This document shows, one piece after another, positions 43,731-52,602 of a stretch of DNA of 64,000 bases (positions are counted from its first letter, which is position 1; each line of letters starts with the position of its first letter). The notes under the pieces were generated by a model. That model worked only from the letters and a program-made list of their open reading frames with translations. It searched no databases and had not been told where the DNA came from. The stretch comes from ZC4RG30 sp049841155 (GTDB lineage Bacteria > Pseudomonadota > Gammaproteobacteria > Steroidobacterales > Steroidobacteraceae), in the NCBI GenBank assembly GCA_049841155.1, contig JASGHI010000004.1, forward strand, positions 372,001 to 436,000. Reading direction: 5' to 3'. A program made the translations under genes and the position numbers.

Positions 43731-45079
43731 GAGCCGCGCTGCAGCTCCTGGGCGCCGTCTGTCTTGCGACAATGTGCCACGGCGTACCCGCTGCCGGAGA
43801 CTCCACGGAAAATTGCCATGTCGGGATCTACCGGCTGCGCGACGGCAGTGACGTCGATATTGCGTCCGGGGAGGGTGCCCACTTGCGCTGGCGGCGCAAG
43901 GACGGTACTTCGGGTGAGCTCACTGAAACTCCTGAGGGAGTATGGACGAGCTCGCTGGGATGGACTTCCCGTCCGGACGGCAAGCGGATCACCTTTTCCG
44001 GATGCAGCGAAGGGACCATCGACTTCGATGGCGTGAGCGGCAGGCGCATCGACCTCACAGTGGCGGATACCCGGTTCCAGAGCGGAGAAGCGAGTCTCGC
44101 CGGCCGGCTGGTCATGCCACCGGGGACCGCCCGCGTGCCGATCGTCGTTCTGCTCAGCGGTTCGGAGGATTTCTCAGCGCGCGACTTCTTCGCGCTGCAG
44201 CGACTGTTCCCTTCCGAGGGCATAGGCGCGTTCGTGTACGACAAGCGCGGCACGGGCGCCTCGGGAGGGGAGTATTCACAGGACTACACGCTGCTCGCGG
44301 CGGATGCGGTCGCCGCGATGCGCGAAGCCAAACGGCTGGCCGGTGCGAGGGCGGGCAGAGTGGGCTACCAGGGAGGCAGCCAGGCGGGCTGGGTCGCGCC
44401 GCTCGCAGCGACGATGGCGCCGGTGGATTTTGTGGTCGTTGCGTATGGCCTCGCGGTCTCTCCCGTCGAGGAAGACCGCTCGGCGGTCGTGCTGGACCTG
44501 ACGCGCCGTGGATTCGGCCCCGATGCCGTGGCCAAGGCGCTGGAGATCGCCGACGCCACGGAGGCGGTGCTGGTCAGCAACTTCACCGAAGGTTACGAGC
44601 GGGTCGACGCGGTGCGCGCGAAGTACGGCGGTGAACCCTGGTTCAGGTACGTTCACGGCAATTTCACCTTCGCTGTGCTCGAGATGCCGCCGGAGCAATT
44701 GCGAGTGCAAGGCCCGAAGCTTCTTGCCGGTATTCAGCCTCACTATGACCCGATGCCGGTGCTGCGCCGCCTGAAGACACCTCAGTTGTGGATCCTGGGC
44801 GAAGACGACATCGACGCGCCGAGTGCCGAGACCGCGCGGCGCTTGAAGACGCTTGCTGCCCAAGGGCAGCCGATCGTAACCGTGCTGTTTCCGCGCGCCG
44901 GGCACGGCATCCTCGAATACGAAACGCTGCCTGACGGAACGCGTGTGTCCACGCGCAACCCCGAAGGATATTTCCCGATGATGCGGGATTTCATCCGCAG
45001 CGGCCGGCTCGGCAAGAAGTACGGTTCGGCTCGCCTGCCCGGTCTCAGCCCCGGTCGTCCAGTTCGATCTGGCGGTTGA
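43727..45079 (+). CDS. Secreted alpha/beta hydrolase
   Basis: 450 aa. Signal peptide (MRAALQLLGAVCLATMCHGVPAAG), a beta-rich N-terminal domain (to about 130) and an alpha/beta hydrolase domain: LLSGSEDF, YDKRGTGASGG, nucleophile QGGSQAGW, acid GEDDIDAPS, His in RAGHGILEYE. Related to bacterial serine esterase/peptidase-like hydrolases of the YcfQ/BAAT type; the substrate is not decidable. Its last 35 bp overlap the tail of the convergent MFS gene. Confidence 0.87.
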   Translation: MRAALQLLGAVCLATMCHGVPAAGDSTENCHVGIYRLRDGSDVDIASGEGAHLRWRRKDGTSGELTETPEGVWTSSLGWTSRPDGKRITFSGCSEGTIDFDGVSGRRIDLTVADTRFQSGEASLAGRLVMPPGTARVPIVVLLSGSEDFSARDFFALQRLFPSEGIGAFVYDKRGTGASGGEYSQDYTLLAADAVAAMREAKRLAGARAGRVGYQGGSQAGWVAPLAATMAPVDFVVVAYGLAVSPVEEDRSAVVLDLTRRGFGPDAVAKALEIADATEAVLVSNFTEGYERVDAVRAKYGGEPWFRYVHGNFTFAVLEMPPEQLRVQGPKLLAGIQPHYDPMPVLRRLKTPQLWILGEDDIDAPSAETARRLKTLAAQGQPIVTVLFPRAGHGILEYETLPDGTRVSTRNPEGYFPMMRDFIRSGRLGKKYGSARLPGLSPGRPVRSGG

Positions 45080-46346
45080 TGGCAAGCGCCGCCAGTGTGC
45101 ACACGGCGCCCGAGAGCAGATAGGCGCCGGAGGACAGCAGCCCGAAGCGGCTGGACAGAGCCAGTGCCGCCAGCGGCGCGAAACCGGCGCCGATCAGCCA
45201 GGCCAGGTCCGAGGTCAGTGCCGAACCGGTGTAGCGGTGCGAGATCGAGAAACTCGACGCCACGGCACCGGAGGACTGGCCGAACGACAGCCCCAACAGC
45301 GCGAAGCCCAGCAGCATGAACAGTGATTCGCCGAGGTCGCCGCCGGCGAGCAGCTGCGGCGCGAAGCCGCTGAAGGCGGCGATGGCCACCGCCGTCAGCG
45401 CCAGCAGCATGCGCCGGCCGATGCGGTCGGCTGCGCGGCCGGAGGCGACGATGGCGGCGACGCAGACGATGGCGCCCAGGGTTTCGATGACCAGGAAGCG
45501 CGCGGGCGGCTGTTTGGTGTAGAGAAACACCCAGGACAGCGGAAACACCGTGACCATGTGGAACAGCGCGAAACTCGCCAGCGGCGCGAACGCGCCGATC
45601 AGCACCGTGCGGCCTTCAGCACGCAGGGTCTGCGGTACCGACGAGGGCTGCAGCTCCTGGGCTTGGAACAGCCGCTCGAATTCCGGCGCGACCACCATGC
45701 GCAGGCGTGCAAACAGCGCCACCACGTTGATGGCGAAGGCGACGAAGAAAGGATAACGCCATCCCCAGCCGAGGAAGTCCTCGGTAGAGAGCAGTGCGGC
45801 GAAGTAGGCGAACAGGCTGCTGGCGACGATGAGGCCCAGTGGCGCGCCGAGCTGCGGGATCATCGCGTACCAGCCGCGGCGGCGCTTCGGCACGTTCAGC
45901 GCCAGCAGCGACGGCAGGCCGTCCCAGGTTCCGCCGAGGGCGATGCCCTGGCCGATGCGCAATATGCACAACAGCCAGGCCGTGGCGGTGCCTATGCTCT
46001 GGTAGCTGGGCAGGAAGGCCACGGCCACGGTCGAGCAGCCGAGCATGAGCAGCGCGGTGACGAGGCGGGCGCTGCGGCCGTAGCGGCGTTCCACGGCGGA
46101 GAAGATCCACGTGCCGAAGGGCCGCGCGATGAAGGCCAGCGAGAACACGGCAAAGGAATACAGCGTGCCCGTGAGCGGGTCGGTGTAGCCCCATACCAGC
46201 CGCGGAAACACCAGCACCGAGGCGATGGCATAGACGAAGAAATCGAAAAACTCGGAGGTGCGGCCCAGCACCACACCGACGGCGATCTCGCCCGGCCGGA
46301 CATCGCGATGGGTTCCAGGGGCGGCGGCTTCCGTCAGGCTGTTCAT
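45045..46346 (-). CDS. MFS transporter, metabolite:proton symporter type
   Basis: 433 aa with about 12 membrane helices. Features such as GRTSEFFDFFVYAIA, IARPFGTWIFSAVERRYGR and LRIGQGIALGGTWDGLP match the MHS family (ProP/KgtP/ShiA-like). It lacks an obvious substrate marker. The -10-like TATAAC lies 7 nt before the ATG. It diverges from cyoA across 78 bp. Confidence 0.88.
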   Translation of the reverse strand: MNSLTEAAAPGTHRDVRPGEIAVGVVLGRTSEFFDFFVYAIASVLVFPRLVWGYTDPLTGTLYSFAVFSLAFIARPFGTWIFSAVERRYGRSARLVTALLMLGCSTVAVAFLPSYQSIGTATAWLLCILRIGQGIALGGTWDGLPSLLALNVPKRRRGWYAMIPQLGAPLGLIVASSLFAYFAALLSTEDFLGWGWRYPFFVAFAINVVALFARLRMVVAPEFERLFQAQELQPSSVPQTLRAEGRTVLIGAFAPLASFALFHMVTVFPLSWVFLYTKQPPARFLVIETLGAIVCVAAIVASGRAADRIGRRMLLALTAVAIAAFSGFAPQLLAGGDLGESLFMLLGFALLGLSFGQSSGAVASSFSISHRYTGSALTSDLAWLIGAGFAPLAALALSSRFGLLSSGAYLLSGAVCTLAALAINRQIELDDRG

Positions 46347-46353
46347 GGCCGCA

Positions 46354-46359
46354 GTTATA
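46354..46359 (-). promoter_or_regulatory. Candidate leaderless -10 box TATAAC for the MFS gene
   Basis: TATAAC (five of six consensus bases) ends exactly 7 nt before ATG 46346 on the minus strand. The 7-nt gap is GC-only apart from a T and offers no ribosome-binding site. Confidence 0.5.
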
Positions 46360-46380
46360 ACGCTCCCGGGGCGCTCGGGG

Positions 46381-46405
46381 GGATAGGGCAAATTGTCCAC
46401 TATCC
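46381..46405. promoter_or_regulatory. Palindrome upstream of cyoA (GGATAG-N13-CTATCC)
   Basis: Six perfect outer pairs plus three of six inner pairs make an imperfect 25-bp dyad. It lies 20 bp before the cyoA start, next to the ribosome-binding site GGAGGA (46409-46414), and includes TATCCT, a possible -10. It could be an operator or an mRNA hairpin. Confidence 0.45.
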
Positions 46406-46424
46406 TCCGGAGGAAGCAAGTTCT

Positions 46425-47567
46425 ATGCTGCGCCCGATGTCCGCGCATAGAACAATTCCCGCGCGCCGGCGCGCCTTGCTCTTTGGTCTGCTGCCACTGC
46501 TGAGCCTGCTCGGCGGCTGCAAGTGGTGGGTGCTGGCGCCGGCCGGGGACATCGCCGCCCAGCAGCGCGACCTGCTGGTCATCTCCACGCTGCTGATGCT
46601 GGTGATCATCGTCCCGGTGATCGCCACGACGATCCTGTTCGCCTGGCGTTACCGCCACTCCAACCGCCAGGCGCGCTACGAGCCGGACTGGGATCACTCC
46701 ACGCAGCTGGAACTGCTCATCTGGGCCGCGCCGCTGCTGATCATCATCTGCCTGGGCGCAATCACCTGGTCGGGCACACACCTGCTCGATCCCTACCGGC
46801 CGCTGGAGCGGATCGGCCGCAACCGGCCCGTGCCGGCCGAGGTCGAGCCATTGCGCGTGGAAGTGGTGGCGCTGGACTGGAAGTGGCTGTTCATCTATCC
46901 CGAGCAGGGCGTGGCGGCCGTGAACGAGCTGGTGCTGCCGGTGGACCGGCCGGTGGCGCTGCACATCAGCGCCTCGTCGGTGATGAATGCCTTCTATGCG
47001 CCGGCGCTGGCCGGCATGATCTACGCCATGCCGGCGATGGAGACCCGCCTGCATGCGGTGCTGAACCGTCCGGGCACCTACCAGGGCTTTTCCGCCAACT
47101 ACAGCGGCGCCGGCTTCTCCGGCATGCATTTCACGCTGCGCGGCGTGACGGCGGAGGAGTACGAGCGCTACGTAAAGGAACTGCGTGCCGGTGGCGACCG
47201 GCTCGACCGGCAGGCTTATCTTGAGCTGGAGCGCCCGAGCGAGAACGTGCCGGTGCGGCACTACGGCCGGGTCGAAGCGGGGCTGTTCAACGCTGTGGTC
47301 AATCTCTGCGTGGAGCCCGGGCGCATGTGCCAGCACCAGATGATGGAAGTGGATGCCCGCGGCGGGCTGGGCCTGGCCGGCATCTACAATGTGGCGCGCC
47401 TAGACTACGACAAGCACCACCGGCGCGGCGCGGTGTTCGGTCCCGCGTGGGCCTGGGTCACCGGCCTGTGCGGGCCTGGCGATCCGCTGCCTGTGAGCCC
47501 GCTGCCGCTGCGGGTGGCGAACAACGAACCCCTGCGCGGCATGGGACTGCCGGAGCCTGGACGATGA
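46425..47567 (+). CDS. cyoA: Cytochrome bo3 quinol oxidase subunit II
   Basis: 380 aa from ATG 46425. Lipobox LLGGC (Cys 32), two membrane helices, then a cupredoxin domain with VEVVALDWKWLFIYPE and NYSGAGFSGMHF. The CuA cysteines of cytochrome c oxidases are missing, so it takes electrons from quinol. It is about 65 residues longer than E. coli CyoA; the added C-terminus (after about 315) contains CQHQMMEV, GPAWAWVTGLCG and a Pro-rich end. Confidence 0.95.
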   Translation: MLRPMSAHRTIPARRRALLFGLLPLLSLLGGCKWWVLAPAGDIAAQQRDLLVISTLLMLVIIVPVIATTILFAWRYRHSNRQARYEPDWDHSTQLELLIWAAPLLIIICLGAITWSGTHLLDPYRPLERIGRNRPVPAEVEPLRVEVVALDWKWLFIYPEQGVAAVNELVLPVDRPVALHISASSVMNAFYAPALAGMIYAMPAMETRLHAVLNRPGTYQGFSANYSGAGFSGMHFTLRGVTAEEYERYVKELRAGGDRLDRQAYLELERPSENVPVRHYGRVEAGLFNAVVNLCVEPGRMCQHQMMEVDARGGLGLAGIYNVARLDYDKHHRRGAVFGPAWAWVTGLCGPGDPLPVSPLPLRVANNEPLRGMGLPEPGR

Positions 47568-49561
47568 GCGAACTGCATCCGCTGCTGGGCCGCCTGGGCC
47601 TGGATTCCCTGCCGCTGCACGAGCCCATCGTGGTGGCCACCTTCGCGGCGGTGGCGCTGGGCGGTGTCGCGCTGTTCGCGGTGATCACGTATTACCGGCT
47701 GTGGGGCATGCTGTGGCGCGACTGGTTCACCACCATCGACCACAAGCGCATCGGCATCATGTACATGGTGCTGGGCCTCGTCATGCTGCTGCGCGGCTTT
47801 GCCGATGCGCTGATGATGCGCCTGCAGCAGGCCATGGCCTTCGGCGGGGCGGAGGGCTATCTCAACGCCCATCACTACGACCAGATCTTCACCGCCCACG
47901 GCACCATCATGATCTTCTTCGTGGCGATGCCGCTGATCACCGGGCTGATGAACTACGTCGTGCCGCTGCAGATCGGCGCCCGCGACGTGGCCTTCCCCTT
48001 CCTCAACAACTTCAGTTTCTGGATGACGGCCGCGGGTTCTGGGCTGGTGATGGTGTCGCTGTTCGTGGGCGAGTTCGCGCGCACCGGCTGGCTGGCCTAT
48101 CCGCCGCTTTCGGGGCTCGCCTACAGCCCGGATGTGGGCGTCGACTACTACATCTGGGCGCTGCAGGTGGCCGGCGTCGGAACGCTGTTATCGGGCGTCA
48201 ACCTGATCGCCACCATCATCAAGATGCGCGCGCCCGGCATGACGCTGATGAAGATGCCGGTGTTCACCTGGACCGCGCTGTGCGCCAACGTGCTGATCGT
48301 GGCCATCTTCCCGGTGCTTACCGCGACGCTGGGCCTGCTGGCGCTGGACCGCTACGTGGGCACCAACTTCTTCACCAACGACTTCGGCGGCAGCCCGATG
48401 ATGTACGTGAACCTCATCTGGATCTGGGGCCATCCGGAGGTCTACGTGCTGGTGCTGCCGGTGTTCGGCATCTACTCCGAAGTGACGGCCACCTTCTGCG
48501 GCAAGCGGCTGTTCGGCTACACCTCGATGGTGTATGCGACGGTGGTGATCACCATCCTTTCCTACCTGGTGTGGCTGCACCACTTCTTCACGATGGGTTC
48601 GGGCGCCAGCGTGAACTCCTTCTTCGGCATCGCGACGATGATCATCTCGATTCCCACCGGCGCGAAACTGTTCAACTGGCTGTTCACGATGTACCGCGGC
48701 CGCATCCGTTTCGACCTGCCGATGATGTGGACGGTGGCGTTCATGATCACCTTCGTGCTCGGCGGCATGACCGGTGTGATGCTGGCGGTGCCGCCGGCGG
48801 ATTTCGTGCTGCACAACAGCCTGTTCCTGGTGGCGCATTTCCACAACGTGATCATCGGCGGCGTGGTGTTCGGCCTGTTCGCCGGCATGTACTACTGGTT
48901 CCCCAAGGCCTTCGGCTTCCGGCTCGATCCGTTCTGGGGCAAGGTCTCGTTCTGGTTCTGGGTGGTCGGTTTCTACGTGGCCTTCATGCCGCTGTATGCG
49001 CTGGGGCTGATGGGCGTCACGCGCCGGCTGCGCGTGTTCGACGATCCGGCGCTGCAGCCCTGGTTCATCGCTGCGGCGATCGGCTCGGTGCTGGTGCTGA
49101 TCGGCATCCTGGCCTTCCTGGTGCAGATCTACGTGAGCATCCGCAACCGGGAGGCGCTGCGCGACACCACCGGCGATCCCTGGAATGGCCGCACGCTGGA
49201 GTGGTCCACGTCCTCGCCGCCGCCGGCCTACAACTTCGCCTTCACTCCCGTGGTGTATGAGCTCGACGCCTGGTGGGACATGAAGCAGCGTGGCTACCGG
49301 CGGCCGCAGACCGGCTTCCGCGCCATCCTGCTGCCGAAGAACACCGGCACCGGCATCATCCTCGCAGGCCTGAGCGCGGTGCTGGGTTTCGCGATGATCT
49401 GGTACATATGGTGGCTGGCGCTGGCGAGCCTCGCGGCGCTGTTCGTGGTGGCCATCACCCATACCTGCAACTACGACCGCGAGTTCCACGTGCCGCGCGA
49501 AGAGGTGGCGCGCGAGGAAGACGCGCGCACGCGCCTGCTCGCAGCGGGAGGCGCGTCGTGA
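47564..49561 (+). CDS. cyoB: Cytochrome bo3 quinol oxidase subunit I
   Basis: 665 aa, the catalytic subunit. Seen are DHKRIGIMY, LLRGFADALMMR (quinone-site Arg and Asp), DQIFTAHGTIMIF (heme b His), WIWGHPEVYVL (CuB His and cross-linked Tyr), WLHHFFTMG (CuB) and VAHFHNVI (heme o/b ligands). It reduces oxygen and pumps protons. The start overlaps the cyoA stop. Confidence 0.98.
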   Translation: MSELHPLLGRLGLDSLPLHEPIVVATFAAVALGGVALFAVITYYRLWGMLWRDWFTTIDHKRIGIMYMVLGLVMLLRGFADALMMRLQQAMAFGGAEGYLNAHHYDQIFTAHGTIMIFFVAMPLITGLMNYVVPLQIGARDVAFPFLNNFSFWMTAAGSGLVMVSLFVGEFARTGWLAYPPLSGLAYSPDVGVDYYIWALQVAGVGTLLSGVNLIATIIKMRAPGMTLMKMPVFTWTALCANVLIVAIFPVLTATLGLLALDRYVGTNFFTNDFGGSPMMYVNLIWIWGHPEVYVLVLPVFGIYSEVTATFCGKRLFGYTSMVYATVVITILSYLVWLHHFFTMGSGASVNSFFGIATMIISIPTGAKLFNWLFTMYRGRIRFDLPMMWTVAFMITFVLGGMTGVMLAVPPADFVLHNSLFLVAHFHNVIIGGVVFGLFAGMYYWFPKAFGFRLDPFWGKVSFWFWVVGFYVAFMPLYALGLMGVTRRLRVFDDPALQPWFIAAAIGSVLVLIGILAFLVQIYVSIRNREALRDTTGDPWNGRTLEWSTSSPPPAYNFAFTPVVYELDAWWDMKQRGYRRPQTGFRAILLPKNTGTGIILAGLSAVLGFAMIWYIWWLALASLAALFVVAITHTCNYDREFHVPREEVAREEDARTRLLAAGGAS

Positions 49562-50184
49562 GCGTCACTGTGGCCGCGCCCGGCGCCGCGCCGGTTTTCC
49601 ACGTGCAGGACGAGCACGACCACGCCGCGGGCGGCAGCACGCTGCTGGGGTTCTGGATCTACCTGATGAGCGATTGCTTCATCTTCGCGGTGCTGTTCGC
49701 CTGCTATGCGGTGCTGGGCGGCAGTTATGCCGCGGGACCGGCCCCGAAGGACCTGTTCGACCTGCCGCTGGTGGCCGTGAACACCACCATGCTGCTGCTC
49801 TCGTCCATTACCTACGGCTTCGCCGTGCTGTCGATGCAGCAGGACAAGCTGCGCGCGACCCAGGGCTGGCTCCTGATCACGGCGTTGTTCGGCCTGGGCT
49901 TCGTCGGCATCGAGCTGTACGAGTTCCACCACCTGTACCACCTGGGCGCCACGCCGCAGCGCAGCGCCTTCCTGTCGGCGTTCTACACGCTGGTGGGCAC
50001 TCACGGCATGCACGTGACACTGGGGCTGGTGTGGCTGCTCACGCTGGTGGTGCAGCTGGGCCGCTACGGTCTGGGTGAAGCGAACCGGCGCCGCGTGACG
50101 ACGCTGGGCATGTTCTGGCACTTCCTGGACGTGGTGTGGGTCGGCGTGTTCACGTTCGTCTACCTGCTGGGGATGCTGCGATGA
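49558..50184 (+). CDS. cyoC: Cytochrome bo3 quinol oxidase subunit III
   Basis: 208 aa from GTG 49558. Five membrane helices with LGFWIYLMSDC, ELYEFHHLYHLG and GTHGMHVTLGL, typical of heme-copper oxidase subunit III. Overlaps cyoB and cyoD by 4 bp. Confidence 0.97.
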   Translation: MSVTVAAPGAAPVFHVQDEHDHAAGGSTLLGFWIYLMSDCFIFAVLFACYAVLGGSYAAGPAPKDLFDLPLVAVNTTMLLLSSITYGFAVLSMQQDKLRATQGWLLITALFGLGFVGIELYEFHHLYHLGATPQRSAFLSAFYTLVGTHGMHVTLGLVWLLTLVVQLGRYGLGEANRRRVTTLGMFWHFLDVVWVGVFTFVYLLGMLR

Positions 50185-50534
50185 GTGCGCCGCACGCCGC
50201 GGCCGGCCACGCGCCGGTGACCCTGCGGGGATATCTCACCGGTTTCGCGCTGGCGGTGGTGCTCACGGCCGTGCCCTTCTGGCTGGTGATGAGTCACGTG
50301 CTGCCGGGGCGGCAGCTCACGGCCTTCATCATCGTGGGCTTTGCTGCCGTGCAGATCGTGGTGCACATGATCTACTTCCTGCACATGACCACGCGCGCCG
50401 AGGAGGGCTGGAGCCTGACGGCGCTGGTGTTCACCGTGATTCTGGTGGTGATCACGCTGGCTGGTTCGACCTGGGTGCTGTACCACCTCAACACCAACAT
50501 GATGCCCTCGCATCCGGTGAGCGAGCTGCCGTGA
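50181..50534 (+). CDS. cyoD: Cytochrome bo3 quinol oxidase subunit IV
   Basis: 117 aa with three membrane helices; LRGYLTGFALAVVLTAVPFW and QIVVHMIYFLHM match CyoD. It aids CuB binding and assembly. Its stop overlaps a GTG start of the SURF1 gene. In E. coli cyoE follows; it is not in this window. Confidence 0.95.
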   Translation: MSAPHAAAGHAPVTLRGYLTGFALAVVLTAVPFWLVMSHVLPGRQLTAFIIVGFAAVQIVVHMIYFLHMTTRAEEGWSLTALVFTVILVVITLAGSTWVLYHLNTNMMPSHPVSELP

Positions 50535-51289
50535 AATTTCCGTTGCGGCTGCTGCTCGCGGCGGGACTGGCCGCAGCGGCGGTCGCGGGTTTCACGGCGC
50601 TGGGGTTCTGGCAGCTGGCGCGCCTCGACTGGAAGCTGGCACTGATCGACCGCGTGGAGCAGAGGGTGCACGCCAGGCCCGTGGCGCCGCCTGCGCGCGC
50701 CGAATGGCCGCGCATCGATGCCGCCGGCTACGAGTACCGCCGGCTGCTGCTGCAGGGCCGCTTTCTGCACGACAGCGAAACCCAGGTGCGCGCCGGCACG
50801 CAGGCCGGCTTCGGCTGGTGGGTGCTGACGCCGCTGCAGCTCGAGGATGGCAGCGTGGTGCTGGTGAATCGCGGCTACGTACCGCCCGAGCGCCGCGATC
50901 CGGCCACGCGGCTTGAAGGGCAGCCGGAAGGAGTGCAGGCGGTGACGGGGTTGCTGCGGCTGTCCGAGCCCGGCGGCACGTTCATGCGCAGCAACAAGCC
51001 GCAGGAAGGGCTCTGGTATTCGCGCGACGTGGCGGCCATCGCCGCGGCGCGCGGGCTTGCCGATGTCGCACCCTACTTCGTCGACGCCGAAGCTGCGCCG
51101 GCCGCCGCCCCGGGGCAGCCGCAGGGCGGGCTCACCGTGCTGCAGTTCCGCAATGCCCATCTGGGTTATGCCCTGACCTGGTTCTCGATGGCCGCGCTGC
51201 TTGCCGGCACGACGCTGTACCTGCTGCGCCAGGCGCTGCGCCGGACGAAGCGGAACGATGGGTGCGGAGAACCCCTGCCCACAAGATGA
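50531..51289 (+). CDS. SURF1-family oxidase assembly protein
   Basis: 252 aa from GTG 50531. An N-terminal helix with LGFWQLARLDWKLALID (SURF1 signature), a periplasmic domain with VLVNRGYVP, and a C-terminal helix. SURF1 helps insert heme a/o into subunit I. It occupies the place of cyoE in the bo3 operon and overlaps the kinase gene (ATGA). Confidence 0.92.
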   Translation: MKFPLRLLLAAGLAAAAVAGFTALGFWQLARLDWKLALIDRVEQRVHARPVAPPARAEWPRIDAAGYEYRRLLLQGRFLHDSETQVRAGTQAGFGWWVLTPLQLEDGSVVLVNRGYVPPERRDPATRLEGQPEGVQAVTGLLRLSEPGGTFMRSNKPQEGLWYSRDVAAIAAARGLADVAPYFVDAEAAPAAAPGQPQGGLTVLQFRNAHLGYALTWFSMAALLAGTTLYLLRQALRRTKRNDGCGEPLPTR

Positions 51290-52602
51290 GCGCCGTCACA
51301 CGGTCGCCGGCCCGTGGCGCTGGTCCTGCACCGGACAGCAGCTACCGCAAGAACCTGCTGCTGCTGATACAGCTGCGCTGGATTGCGGTGCTGGGGCAGG
51401 TCGTGACCATTGCCGTCGCGCACTTCGTGCTCGGCATCGCGCTGCCGCTAGTCCCCATGGCGGCGGTGCTTGCGGCGCTGGCGACGCTGAACATCGGCAG
51501 CCACCTGTGGCTGCGGCCGCGGCCGCAGGTCGGCGACCACGGGCTGCTGCTGCTGCTGGTTTTCGACGTGGCGGCGCTTACCGTACAGCTGTACCTGAGC
51601 GGCGGAGCGACCAATCCCTTCACCTTCCTGTACCTGCTGCAGGTGCTGCTGGGCGCCATCCTGCTGACCTCCGCGGGCTCTTGGACGCTGGTGGCGCTGA
51701 CCAGCGGCTGTTTCCTCGCGCTCATCCCCTTGCACCGTCCGCTGGTGTTGCCGCCAGGCTCGCCCTTCACTCTGTTCGAGCTCTACGTGGCCGGCGCGCT
51801 GGTGTGCTTCGTGCTGGCGGCGGTGCTGCTGGCGCTGTCCGCCGCGCGCGTGATGGCCAACATCCGCGATCGCGACGCGCGGCTGGCCGCGCTGCGGCAG
51901 AACGCTGCCGAACAGGAGCACATCGTGCGCATGGGTCTGCTGGCTTCCGGCGCGGCTCATGAACTGGGTACGCCGCTGGCCTCGATATCGGTGATACTCA
52001 ATGACTGGCGCCGCCTGCCGCCAGTCCGCCGCGATGCGGACATGATGCAGGAGCTGGGCGAGATGCAGGCTGCACTCGAGCGCTGCAAGACCGTGCTGAC
52101 TGGCGTGCTGCAGGCTTCCGGCGAGGCCCGCGCAGAGGCGCCGGCGACCACCACCGTACGCCGCTTCCTCGATGGGCTGGTAGCCGAATGGCGGGCCGCG
52201 CGTGCGGCAGGCTCGCTGCAGTACCAGGACGACTTCGGACCGGACCTGCCCATCATTTCCGACCCGGCCCTCAATCATGTCATCTTCAATCTGCTCGACA
52301 ATGCGTTGGAGGCCTCGCCGCGGCAGCAATTCCTGCACCTGCTGCGCGAGGGCGGCCTGCTGCGGCTGGATCTGCGCGACAGTGGCGCCGGCTTCGCTCC
52401 GGAGATGCTTGCGCAGTTCGGCAAGCCATACCAGTCCAGCAAGGGCCGCCTGGGCGGCGGGCTGGGGCTGTTCCTTGCCGTGAACGTGGCCCGCAAGCTG
52501 GGCGGCACGCTGGAGGCGGGCAATCTTCCCGGCGGCGGTGCGCTGGTGACCCTGCGGCTGCCGCTTCGCACGCTCGCCGTGCAGGGGGCGCTGCATGGCT
52601 GA
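51286..52602 (+). CDS. regB: RegB/PrrB-type redox-sensing histidine kinase
   Basis: 438 aa. Six N-terminal membrane helices carry GGATNPF (106-112), the quinone-sensing heptad GGxxNPF of RegB. The H-box is GAAHELGTPLASI (His 225). Cys 267 (ERCKTVL) fits the redox-active cysteine of the family. ATPase motifs NLLDNALEAS, DSGAGF and GGGLGLF follow. It phosphorylates the next gene's product according to quinone/redox state and is translationally coupled to SURF1. Confidence 0.94.
   Translation: MSAVTRSPARGAGPAPDSSYRKNLLLLIQLRWIAVLGQVVTIAVAHFVLGIALPLVPMAAVLAALATLNIGSHLWLRPRPQVGDHGLLLLLVFDVAALTVQLYLSGGATNPFTFLYLLQVLLGAILLTSAGSWTLVALTSGCFLALIPLHRPLVLPPGSPFTLFELYVAGALVCFVLAAVLLALSAARVMANIRDRDARLAALRQNAAEQEHIVRMGLLASGAAHELGTPLASISVILNDWRRLPPVRRDADMMQELGEMQAALERCKTVLTGVLQASGEARAEAPATTTVRRFLDGLVAEWRAARAAGSLQYQDDFGPDLPIISDPALNHVIFNLLDNALEASPRQQFLHLLREGGLLRLDLRDSGAGFAPEMLAQFGKPYQSSKGRLGGGLGLFLAVNVARKLGGTLEAGNLPGGGALVTLRLPLRTLAVQGALHG

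Noticed and set aside
46425..47567. Cytochrome c oxidase (CuA) assignment for subunit II
   Set aside because: The CuA Cys/His set is missing, and CyoA-like NYSG motifs and the cyoB quinone-site residues are present.
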